NCBI GenBank assembly: GCA_963717945.1 | Contig: CAVQXT010000007.1 | Location: 434,001-498,000 of the forward strand | DNA from: FEN-299 sp963717945 | Lineage (GTDB): Bacteria > Acidobacteriota > Vicinamibacteria > Vicinamibacterales > Fen-181 | DNA length: 64,000 nucleotides | Reading direction: 5' to 3' | In this document: positions 19,982-28,122 of the stretch, in pieces | Position numbering within the stretch: the stretch's first letter is position 1 | Layout of the letters: each line of letters starts with the position of its first letter | Program-made: the position numbers and the translations under genes | Notes under the pieces: model-generated | Database searches by the model: none | What the model was told of the DNA's origin: nothing | What the model saw: the letters and a program-made list of their open reading frames with translations, nothing else

Positions 19982-22600
19982 ATGCAGATCGATCGTCGGT
20001 TCAGTCGGTTCAGCGGACAAACGGTGGGCGCGGCGCTGGTCGCGCTCGCCGTCGTGGCGGGGCTGGTCCCGCTGCTTTCGGCACAGGGCCTTGGCGGCGC
20101 GGGCACGATCGAAGGGACGGTGAAAGACCCGAGCAGCGCGGTGGTCGTCGGAGCCACGGTGATCATCCTGAACCCGGTCACCGGCTTCACGCGGACGGCC
20201 GAGACCGATGGGAGCGGCCACTTCGTGTTTCGGAACCTGCCCCCGAATCCGTACCACCTCGTGGCAACCGCCAAGGGATTCCAGACGTTCGAGCAGGACA
20301 TCGACGTGCGGTCGGCGGTGCCCATCAGCCTGGTGATCCCGGTCAAGATCGCCGGCGCGACCGAGACGGTGAACGTGTCGGGCCACGCCGACCTCATCGA
20401 GAACAACCCGACCGCCCATACCGATCTCGATCAAACGCAGCTGGCGCGGCTGCCGATCCCGGCGAACTCGTCGGGCCTCAGTTCGGCGATCACGCTCGCC
20501 TCGCCCGGCGTGGTGGCCGACTCGAACGGGTTCTTCCACCCGATGGGTGACCACGCCCAGACGCAGTTCTCGATCGACAACCAGCCCGTCACCGACCAGC
20601 AGAGCCGGACCTACTCCAACCAGATCTCGCTCGACGCCATCCAGTCGATGGAGGTGATGACGGGCGTGCCGCCCGCGGAGTTCGGCGACAAGGACAGCCT
20701 CGTCGTCCGCGTCATCACCAAGTCCGGCCTCAATCAAGGCAAGCCCTCGGGCACCGCGTCGTTCAGCGTCGGCTCGTTCGGGACGCCGCAGGGGGAGTTC
20801 AGCGTCGGCTTCGGGGGTGACCGGTTCGGCAACTTCCTGACCGTCAGCGCGCTTCGCGGCAATCGATTCCTCGACTCCCCGGAATTCACGGCGCTTCACG
20901 ACACCGGCGACTCGGTGTCGGTGTTCGACCGCGCCGACTACCGCCCGAACAACCGCGATGCGTTCCACCTGAACCTGTCGGTCGCGCGCTCGGCCTTCCA
21001 GGTGCCGAACACCTACGACCAGCAGGCGGCGGGGCAGGACCAGCGCCAGCGCATCGTCACCTTCAACGTCGCCCCCGGGTGGACGCGGATCATCAGCCCG
21101 ACGCTGCTGTTGGCCGCCAACGCGTACGTCCGCCGCGACGCCGTCACCTACTCACCGAGCGCGAATCCCTTTGCGGACCTCCCGGCCACGATCTCGCAGC
21201 AGCGGAGCCTGACCAACTACGGCGCGAAGGTCGACCTGTCGTATTACAAGGGACGACACAACGCCAAGGTCGGCGGCCAGGTGAGCTTCACGTCGCTGTC
21301 CGAGCACTTCCAGCTCGGGCTCACCGATCCGGCGTTCAACGCGCCCTGCGTGGACGCGAACGGCAACCCCGTGCCGGATGCCCCGGCGACCGGACCGTCC
21401 GGTTGCGTGGCGCTGGGCCTGTTGCCGAACTCGGCCTTCCAGCCGGGCCTGGCCGCGTTCGACCTGACGCGGGGCGGCTCGTTGTTCACCTTCAACGGCA
21501 GCGCGCTCATCAAGCAGCAGTCCGTCTACGCCCAGGATTCGATCACGCTCGGCAGCGCGACGGCCATGGCGGGCGTCCGCGTCGATCACTACGACGGCCT
21601 GACGTCGGCGACCTCGGTGCAGCCGCGCGTCGGCATCTCCTACAAGGCTTCGACCGGGACGGTGCTCCGGGCGTCGTACGGCCGGACGATGGAGACGCCG
21701 TACAACGAGAACCTGGTGCTCTCGAGTGCGACCGGCAGCGGAGGCCTGGCGCAGAACAGCTTCGGCGCCGCGGGAGCCCAGCCGCTCCAGCCCGGCCGGC
21801 GCGACCAGGTCACTGCCGGCGTGGAGCAGGGGGTCGGCCGATGGCTGGTCGTCGACGTCGACTACTTCTACAAGAGGACGGTGAACGGCTACGACTTCGA
21901 CACGCTCTTCAACACCCCGATCGTCTTTCCGATCTCCTGGGCGAAGTCGCAGATCGACGGGCTGTCGGCGCGCATCAACCTGGTCAAGCACCGGGGTTTC
22001 AGCGCCTTCACCGTGATCGGGCACAACCGGGCGCGGTTCTTCAATCCCGAGAACGGCGGGATCCTCTTCAACTCGCCGCTGCCGACCGGCGTCTTCCGGA
22101 TCGACCACGACCAGGTCTTCCAGCAGACGACGAACCTGCTCTACCAGGCGCCGGGACGCCTTGGGGCGTGGGTCGAACTGACGTGGCGGTACGACTCCGG
22201 GCTGGTCGCCGGGTCGGTACCGGACTACGCGACGGCGCTGACGCTGACGCCCGACCAGCAGGCCGCCATCGGCCTCTATTGCGGCAGCACGTTCGCCACG
22301 CCGACACAGGGGCTGACCAGCTGCAGTTCGCCGCAGTTCGGCGCGACGCGGCTGGTCATCCCGGCGGCGGGGACCGAGAACGACGACACCAATCCGCCGC
22401 GGATCGCGCCCCGGCACCTGTTCGACGTCGGCGTCGGGCTCGACAACCTCGCGCGCACCGAGCGCGGCCACCTGAGCGTGCGCCTCAGCGTCCTGAACCT
22501 GACCAACAAGGTGGCGCTCTACAACTTCCTCTCGACCTTCAGCGGCACTCACTTCGTGCCGCCGCGCACGGTACAGCTGGAGGTGAAGTGGACGTTCTGA
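19982..22600 (+). CDS. TonB-dependent receptor with N-terminal carboxypeptidase-regulatory-like domain, module 1
   Basis: An 872-aa outer-membrane transporter. Signal peptide (residues 1-35, ending LLSAQG), a CarboxypepD_reg-like beta-sandwich (GAGTIEGTVKDPSSAVVVGATV to VSLVIPVKIAG-like ETVNV block), a plug domain (SDNGFF-like DSNGFFHPMGDHAQTQFSIDN, IQSMEVMTGVPPAEFGDK), and a long beta-barrel ending in VQLEVKWTF with the terminal aromatic residue expected for outer-membrane insertion. It lacks an obvious TonB box; SusC-like length is not reached. It shares the plug sequence and barrel layout with the receptor at 23073, so the two arose by duplication. ATG 19982 follows GGGAGCG. Substrate unknown; context hints at copper. 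Confidence 0.9.
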   Translation: MQIDRRFSRFSGQTVGAALVALAVVAGLVPLLSAQGLGGAGTIEGTVKDPSSAVVVGATVIILNPVTGFTRTAETDGSGHFVFRNLPPNPYHLVATAKGFQTFEQDIDVRSAVPISLVIPVKIAGATETVNVSGHADLIENNPTAHTDLDQTQLARLPIPANSSGLSSAITLASPGVVADSNGFFHPMGDHAQTQFSIDNQPVTDQQSRTYSNQISLDAIQSMEVMTGVPPAEFGDKDSLVVRVITKSGLNQGKPSGTASFSVGSFGTPQGEFSVGFGGDRFGNFLTVSALRGNRFLDSPEFTALHDTGDSVSVFDRADYRPNNRDAFHLNLSVARSAFQVPNTYDQQAAGQDQRQRIVTFNVAPGWTRIISPTLLLAANAYVRRDAVTYSPSANPFADLPATISQQRSLTNYGAKVDLSYYKGRHNAKVGGQVSFTSLSEHFQLGLTDPAFNAPCVDANGNPVPDAPATGPSGCVALGLLPNSAFQPGLAAFDLTRGGSLFTFNGSALIKQQSVYAQDSITLGSATAMAGVRVDHYDGLTSATSVQPRVGISYKASTGTVLRASYGRTMETPYNENLVLSSATGSGGLAQNSFGAAGAQPLQPGRRDQVTAGVEQGVGRWLVVDVDYFYKRTVNGYDFDTLFNTPIVFPISWAKSQIDGLSARINLVKHRGFSAFTVIGHNRARFFNPENGGILFNSPLPTGVFRIDHDQVFQQTTNLLYQAPGRLGAWVELTWRYDSGLVAGSVPDYATALTLTPDQQAAIGLYCGSTFATPTQGLTSCSSPQFGATRLVIPAAGTENDDTNPPRIAPRHLFDVGVGLDNLARTERGHLSVRLSVLNLTNKVALYNFLSTFSGTHFVPPRTVQLEVKWTF

Positions 22601-22664
22601 ACGGGGCGCGAGCCATGCGATCGGCTCTTGGCCGAGCTTGACGGCCTTCGCGGTTGACGGTAAC

Positions 22665-22973
22665 GTGGCGCGGGTGCGGGCCGGTCTTCGTGTCCATCGC
22701 GTACTCTCGCTGCTGGCCGTCGTGGCGGTCCTCAGCCTGTGGACCGCCGAGAGCGTGTGGCACGAACACGCCGATCACGGTGACCACCACGATTGCCCCG
22801 TCTGCCAGGTTGCCCAGCACCACGGCGCACTGGTCGTCGTCCCGCCGCCATCACCGGCGTTCGTGCCGGTGTGCGTCTCCTGGCTTCCCACGAGCGGCCC
22901 CCGTCTCGACCTCGACGAGCCGTGCCGTCCGGGCCCATCGCCGCGCGGTCCTCCGCCGCTCTCCCTCCTCTAA
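22665..22973 (+). CDS. Small His/Cys-rich membrane protein (DUF2946-like), module 2
   Basis: About 102 aa from GTG 22665. A transmembrane segment (VLSLLAVVAVLSLWTAESVW) is followed by HEHADHGDHHDCPVCQVAQHH, a dense His cluster around a CxxC motif, and a Pro-rich tail. The plan is the same as the protein at 19467 (helix, HHDCxVC, Pro-rich tail), and it likewise precedes a TonB-dependent receptor, by 99 bp. Its 5' end begins 64 bp after the first receptor's stop codon, so it may be cotranscribed. The start codon is uncertain; a TTG at 22638 is in frame. Confidence 0.65.
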   Translation: MARVRAGLRVHRVLSLLAVVAVLSLWTAESVWHEHADHGDHHDCPVCQVAQHHGALVVVPPPSPAFVPVCVSWLPTSGPRLDLDEPCRPGPSPRGPPPLSLL

Positions 22974-23072
22974 CGGTCGGGTTGTTCAGTTGTTTCGCGC
23001 AGCGTGACGCGCCGGCCACCGGTATGGCCGACGTCCGGATGTGCCCACCCGTCTACACCGAGGGAGAGTGTG

Positions 23073-25676
23073 ATGTCCGTGTACCAGTCCATCCGCGCGG
23101 CCGTCTGCCGCGCCAGCGTCGGCGTTTGTTTCGTGTTCGTGGCTTCGACCGCATTTGCGCAGTCGGTCGGGGCCGCTGGAACGCTCCAGGGCGTCGTCAT
23201 CGACCCGTCGGGAGCCGCGGTGCCCCAGGCCGTGGTCGAGCTCCACAACGAGCTGACCGGGTATCTTCAACGCACCATGACCCGCGGCAAGGGGGACTTC
23301 GCGTTCCTGAACATCCCACCCAATGTCTACCACGTGGTCGTAACGGCGGCGTCCTTCGACGTCCGGTCCCAGGACGTCGCCATCCGCTCGAACGTCCCGG
23401 TCAAGGTGCGGATCGAATTGTCGGTCGGCGGCATCGCGGAAACCGTCGAGGTGAAAGCCCCGGCGCTCATGGAGGACGTGGCTGTGTCTCACGTCGACGT
23501 GAACCAGAGCGTCTTCACGAAATTGCCGACGATGTCGGTGGCCTCGGGGCTCAGCGACATCGTGACGCTGGTGACGCCGGCCGTCGTCGGCGACTCGAAC
23601 GGCTTCTTCCACCCGCTGGGCGACCACGCCCAGATGCAGCTCTCGATCGACAACCAGCCGATCACCGACCAGCAGGGCACGATCTTCTCCACCCAGCTTC
23701 CGCCGAATGCGGTGGAATCGATGGAAGTCATCTACGGGATCACGCCGGCCGAATTCGGCGACAAGACGAGCCTCGTCATCAACACGATCACACGGTCCGG
23801 GTTGGGGAAGGCACCGCAGGGCACCCTGTCGATGGGGTATGGCAGCTTCGCCACGAGTCAGCCGAGCGCCACGTTCGGGCTCGGCACCGCGACGGTCGGG
23901 AACTTCACCGCCTTGAGCATGTCCCGTTCGGATCGGTTCCTGGACACGCCCGAGCTGGTGCCCCTTCACGCGGAAGGCCAGAACTACAACCTGTTCGACC
24001 GCCTCGACTTCAAGCCGACGGCCGCCGACGCCATCCATTTGAACGTGTTGTTCGCCCGATCGACGTTCCAGATCCCGAACGACGACAGCCAGCAGGCCGC
24101 CGGGCAGGATCAGCATCAGCGGGTGCAGTCCTACAACATCGCGCCCGGCTGGGCGCACGTCGTGAACGCTTCGACGCTGCTCACCGTGAACCCGTACGAC
24201 CGGCACGATCAGATCGATTACGACCCGAGCGCGTCCCCCTTCGCCGACCAGCCCGCGACCATGTCGCAGCGGCGGACGTTGACGAACGTCGGCGTGAAGG
24301 CCGATCTCGCGCACTCGACCGGGAGGCACAACATCAAGGCCGGCGTCCAGATCAGCCAGACGAACCTCATGGAGGACATCACCCTGGGCCTGACCGATCC
24401 GACCTTCAACCCGGTCTGCCTGACCTCTTCCGGCGATGCCGCCACGGACCCGACGCTCACGAATCCGGCCGCGTGTGTGCCCGCGGGCTACGCGGTCAAC
24501 CCGAGCCTGGCCCCCGGGCTGGTCCCCTACGACCTGACGCGCGGCGGCTCGCTGTTCCGCTTTCACGATAGCGCCGCCATCAAGCAGCAGGCCGCGTTCG
24601 TTCAGGACGAGATCAAGCTTGCCGATTGGACGTTCGACCTCGGCGTGCGATTCGACCGGTACGACGGCCTCAGCTACAAGACGTTGTGGCAGCCGCGGGC
24701 CGGCGTGACCTATCGCGTGAAGCCGACGAGTTCGATCGTCCGGTTCGGATACGCGCGGTCGTTGCAGACGCCGCTCAACGAGAACCTGCTGGTGTCGAGC
24801 GCGACCGGCGAGGGCGGGCTCGCCTCCAACGTCTTCGGCGCCTCGTACAGCGTCCCCCTGCACGCCGGCGTTCGAGACCAGCTGAACGCGGGCCTGCAGC
24901 AGGCGCTCGGCCGCCGGTTCGTCCTCGACGCCGACTACTTCTGGAAGAGGACCGGGAACGCGGGGTGCGATCTGGACAGCCTGTTCAACACCGCCATCTA
25001 CTTCCCGATCGAATACGCCCAGTCGAGGATGAGCGGATTCTCCGTCCGGTTGAGCATGCTCGAAACCACGGGGCTCACCGCCTACGCGAACGTGGGCCAC
25101 ACGACCGCCAAGGTGTACACGCCAGAAGTCGGCGGCCTCGTCTTCAACGCCCCGCTGCCCGGCGTCGTGGGCCTGCTCGATCACGACCAGAAGGCGCAGG
25201 TCACCATTCACGCCCAGTACCAGCTTCCGGCGAGGCTGCCGTGGGTGTCGATGACGTGGCGGTACGACAGCGGGGTGGTCGCCGGGGCCGTTCCGGACCT
25301 GGCGAGCCTCGTCGCGCTGACACCGAACCAGCAGCAGACCGTCGGGTTCTTCTGCGGGAACCAGGTGGCGACCATCGGCAGCCCGATCACCTCGTGCGCC
25401 TCTACCAGCTACGGGACGCGGTTCGTCACCGTCCCGGCCGCAGGGACCGGGAACGACATCACCAACCCGCCACGCATCAAGCCGCACGCCGTCCTCGACC
25501 TCGCGGTCGGCACCGACGACCTGCTCAGAACCAGGAAGCGCACACGCGTGACCGCGCGCCTCACGGTGCTGAACGTGACGAACACGCTGGCGATGTACAA
25601 CTTCCTCTCGACGTGCGCCGGCACGCACTTCATTCCGACCCGTAGCGTGAGGGGAGAGGTGGGCATCTCGTTCTGA
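23073..25676 (+). CDS. TonB-dependent receptor with N-terminal carboxypeptidase-regulatory-like domain, module 2
   Basis: An 867-aa outer-membrane receptor, paralogous to the one at 19982. Signal peptide (VCFVFVASTAFAQ), CarboxypepD_reg-like domain (GTLQGVVIDPSGAAVPQAVV), plug (DSNGFFHPLGDHAQMQLSIDN, VESMEVIYGITPAEFGDK) and barrel (QQAAGQDQHQRVQSYNIAPGW, PLNENLLVSSATGEGGLASN) align block by block with the first receptor, ending in VRGEVGISF with a terminal Phe. The ribosome-binding site AGGGAGAG is 5 bp from ATG 23073. It is followed after 126 bp by the copper-storage-like protein. Confidence 0.92.
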   Translation: MSVYQSIRAAVCRASVGVCFVFVASTAFAQSVGAAGTLQGVVIDPSGAAVPQAVVELHNELTGYLQRTMTRGKGDFAFLNIPPNVYHVVVTAASFDVRSQDVAIRSNVPVKVRIELSVGGIAETVEVKAPALMEDVAVSHVDVNQSVFTKLPTMSVASGLSDIVTLVTPAVVGDSNGFFHPLGDHAQMQLSIDNQPITDQQGTIFSTQLPPNAVESMEVIYGITPAEFGDKTSLVINTITRSGLGKAPQGTLSMGYGSFATSQPSATFGLGTATVGNFTALSMSRSDRFLDTPELVPLHAEGQNYNLFDRLDFKPTAADAIHLNVLFARSTFQIPNDDSQQAAGQDQHQRVQSYNIAPGWAHVVNASTLLTVNPYDRHDQIDYDPSASPFADQPATMSQRRTLTNVGVKADLAHSTGRHNIKAGVQISQTNLMEDITLGLTDPTFNPVCLTSSGDAATDPTLTNPAACVPAGYAVNPSLAPGLVPYDLTRGGSLFRFHDSAAIKQQAAFVQDEIKLADWTFDLGVRFDRYDGLSYKTLWQPRAGVTYRVKPTSSIVRFGYARSLQTPLNENLLVSSATGEGGLASNVFGASYSVPLHAGVRDQLNAGLQQALGRRFVLDADYFWKRTGNAGCDLDSLFNTAIYFPIEYAQSRMSGFSVRLSMLETTGLTAYANVGHTTAKVYTPEVGGLVFNAPLPGVVGLLDHDQKAQVTIHAQYQLPARLPWVSMTWRYDSGVVAGAVPDLASLVALTPNQQQTVGFFCGNQVATIGSPITSCASTSYGTRFVTVPAAGTGNDITNPPRIKPHAVLDLAVGTDDLLRTRKRTRVTARLTVLNVTNTLAMYNFLSTCAGTHFIPTRSVRGEVGISF

Positions 25677-25729
25677 CCGGCGGCCCTGAAGAGCTGCCGG
25701 TTCTTCGCCTGGCGCGGATTCGCCGGCGG

Positions 25730-25748
25730 CCCGATTATCGGGTATGCT
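25730..25748 (+). promoter_or_regulatory. Palindrome abutting a candidate -10, upstream of the copper-storage-like gene
   Basis: CCCGATTATCGGG (25730-25742) is a perfect 13-bp palindrome, directly followed by TATGCT (25743-25748), a plausible -10, 55 bp before the start codon. This layout is what a repressor or MerR-type operator would give. It could also be the stem of a 3' hairpin for the upstream receptor gene, but no T-run follows. Confidence 0.4.
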
Positions 25749-25802
25749 TCGCCGCAGGACGGGGCGGTCGCACCGCCCGGCGTCCCATCAACCAAAGGAG
25801 CC

Positions 25803-26303
25803 ATGACCATGACCGAACGACGCGCGTTTCTCGGGCAGGTGGGAGTGACGCTCGGCACGGTGGCCGCCGCCGGGCTCGTCGGCACGGCTGCCGTCGCGGG
25901 ACAGGCGATGCCGAAATCCGCGGTCAAGCCCGCCGGCCAGGCGCCCGCCGGCGCGTCGCCGTTCGCCGGCGTGCAGAAGGCGTCGGCCGACTGCGTGCGC
26001 GCGGGCGAGGGCTGCGTGGCCCATTGCGCGAAGGAGCTGGCAAACGGCAACACGGCGATGGGCAAGTGCAACCTGAGCGCGCACGACATGCTCGCGCTGT
26101 GCAGCGCCATGCTCACGCTCTCGAGCGCGGAGTCCCCGCTCGCCCGTCGGCTCGCGCCCGTGTGCGCGGACGCCTGCAAGGCGTGCAGCCAGGCCTGCTT
26201 CGAGCACCAGGAGCACTGGGCCCACGGGATGCATCTCGCGTGCAAGGCCTGCTACGAGTCGTGCCTGGCGTGCGAACAGGCCTGTCGCGCGCTGGCCGCC
26301 TGA
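25803..26303 (+). CDS. Tat-exported four-helix-bundle copper-storage-like protein (Csp family)
   Basis: A 166-aa protein with a twin-arginine signal (ERRAFLGQVG then a hydrophobic AAAGLVGTAAVAG). The mature part is a predicted four-helix bundle with 14 cysteines spaced along the helices (SADCVRAGEGCVAHC, VCADACKACSQAC, LACKACYESCLACEQAC), plus His in NLSAHDM and EHQEHWAHGMH. This is the pattern of Csp1-type proteins, which bind many Cu(I) ions in the core through thiolates; exported Csp1 also has a Tat signal. AAGGAG lies 2 bp before ATG 25803 and 8 bp before an in-frame ATG at 25809, which may be the true start. It ends 47 bp from the convergent phosphoesterase gene. Confidence 0.9.
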   Translation: MTMTERRAFLGQVGVTLGTVAAAGLVGTAAVAGQAMPKSAVKPAGQAPAGASPFAGVQKASADCVRAGEGCVAHCAKELANGNTAMGKCNLSAHDMLALCSAMLTLSSAESPLARRLAPVCADACKACSQACFEHQEHWAHGMHLACKACYESCLACEQACRALAA

Positions 26304-26350
26304 ATTTCGCCGGCGCCCGCACAGACCTTGCCGCCTGTGTCCCTCTACGC

Positions 26351-28035
26351 CTATCTGAGTCCTTTCGCCACGGCGAAGTCGGCGTTGTAGTTGACGACCG
26401 CCCAGGCCGTGTGCGTCGCCGGATCGACACCGTAGGTGCCCAGCGCGTAACCGGCGTTCCAGAGTCCCGCGACGAATCTCTTCGTGCCGCCGGCATTCCC
26501 GTCCACCGCGTTCACCCACGTGCCGTCGGCCCGGCGCGTTGCCAGGCCGAACGTCCCGCTCCGCAACTGGTCGGCAGAGACCGTGGCGGGTGCGTAGGTC
26601 AGTGACAGCGCGTAGACGTCGGTCTCCGACGTGCCGAGCGCCCGGGCCATCCCCCACAAGGTCAGGATGCCGCTGGCGAGCCCCTTCACACCCGTGGCGC
26701 TCGCCCAGCCTGTGTCGACGGCCTTGGTCGACCGACGCCCGGCGCCGTCCACCTCCGTGCTGGAGTTGACGCCGCCGAGGATCCGCGCCGTCGTGCCGCC
26801 ATACGCCTGTTGCACGACGCCGTACGAGCCGCCCTGCGGGACGAGGAACTGCTTGCCGTTGAGGGAGTAGCCGAAGGTGTCGCGCTTGACGAAGGCGAGC
26901 GTCGGCGTGCTGCCGGCCAGCACGTATTCGCCCGACTCGAGCCTCACCTCGACCGGCGCCGAGAAATACTCGGCCGTCACCCGCGGACCGTCGACGATGT
27001 AGATGTAGTACCCGATGCGGTTCAGTTCCTGCACGATCGGCGTTTCGCGCGGCGGAACGTCGTACTTCGTGTCCGGCGCGGGCACGGCCGGAACATAGAA
27101 CTTGGAGCTGTCGGACGCCCCAATGATCTGCTGGACGCTGGCCGTCCCGTCCGGGCTCGCGATCACGGATCGTTGGTACACGTGATCGTGGCCGCTGATG
27201 TACAGCCGGACGCCGTGGCGCGCCAGGCTGCCGATGAAGGCGTTCCGGGCCGCCGCGTTGGCCGCCGGCGTCGTGCCCAGCAGCGTGTCGGCGTGGGCCT
27301 CGCCAATCAGGTTCTTGTGCCCGAGCACGAAGGCGTGCCCTCCCCCGGGGGTCGCCGCCAGCACCCGGTCGATCCAGGCCTGCTGCTCCGCGATGTTCAC
27401 GTTGTGGTAGTTCGCCGAGCCATAGCCGGACCCGTCCGCCCGCGTGAACTGATCGAGCATCACGAAACGCGCGTTGCGGTAGACGAACGAGTAGCTGAGT
27501 CCCTTGAGGCCCACCGTCGTCGTCACCGTCGTCGGACTGCTGAAGTCGGACCCGACGGTGAACGAGGGCCGGTGCTGGGCGGCGGAGGGCCGTAGTCGGC
27601 GGTGGAAATCCGCGCGTCGGCCGGCGTCATGTTCTGCCGCCCGGTCTGGGTCTGCGGGAAGACGTGCTGGAACTCGACGGCCGAGTACATCGCGGCATCA
27701 TGGTTGCCGCGGAGCGGGAAGAATCCGATGCCCGCGTTGTAGAGCGCCTGTGCGTAGTTCGCCCGGGTGTCGTAGCCGGCCACGCTGCCGTCGTTCACGA
27801 GGTCGCCCACCTGGATGACGAACCTCACGCCGCGACGGATGAACTCCCGGTTGATCTGCTCGACGATGGAGACGGCCACCGCGTTCGGATTCTTCCCGTC
27901 GTCCTTGGCGGTCCACTGGGTGTCGCTCATCACGCCGAACGTCCATGCCTGCGCGAAGGCGGGCGCGCCGGCCGCCAGGGTCGCCAGCAGCACAGCGCAC
28001 GCGACGAGACGTCGCACGCTCGATCGGATATCCAT
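26351..28035 (-). CDS. Secreted metallophosphoesterase, split by a one-base frameshift
   Basis: Two adjoining minus-strand frames are halves of one calcineurin-like phosphoesterase. The first (from ATG 28035) has a signal peptide ending PAFAQA, then GVMSDTQW, QVGDLVNDG and LRGNHDAAM. The second carries FVMLDQFT, FVLGHKN and ISGHDHVYQRS. Together these make the full metal site. The break lies at about 27574-27585 in a GGGCGGCGG tract; restoring one base joins DYGPPP to QHRPSFTVGSD and gives a 561-aa protein. The C-terminal 180 residues form a beta-rich domain I cannot name. Substrate unknown. Either a consensus error in a GC tract or a recent mutation. Confidence 0.85.
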
Positions 28036-28122
28036 GAACGATTCTCCTCGCGGGGCGACGGCGAGGGCCGGCTTCGCGGCCGGCCCTCGTCGGACGTTCG
28101 GATTCAGGTGGGGCCGGCCGTC

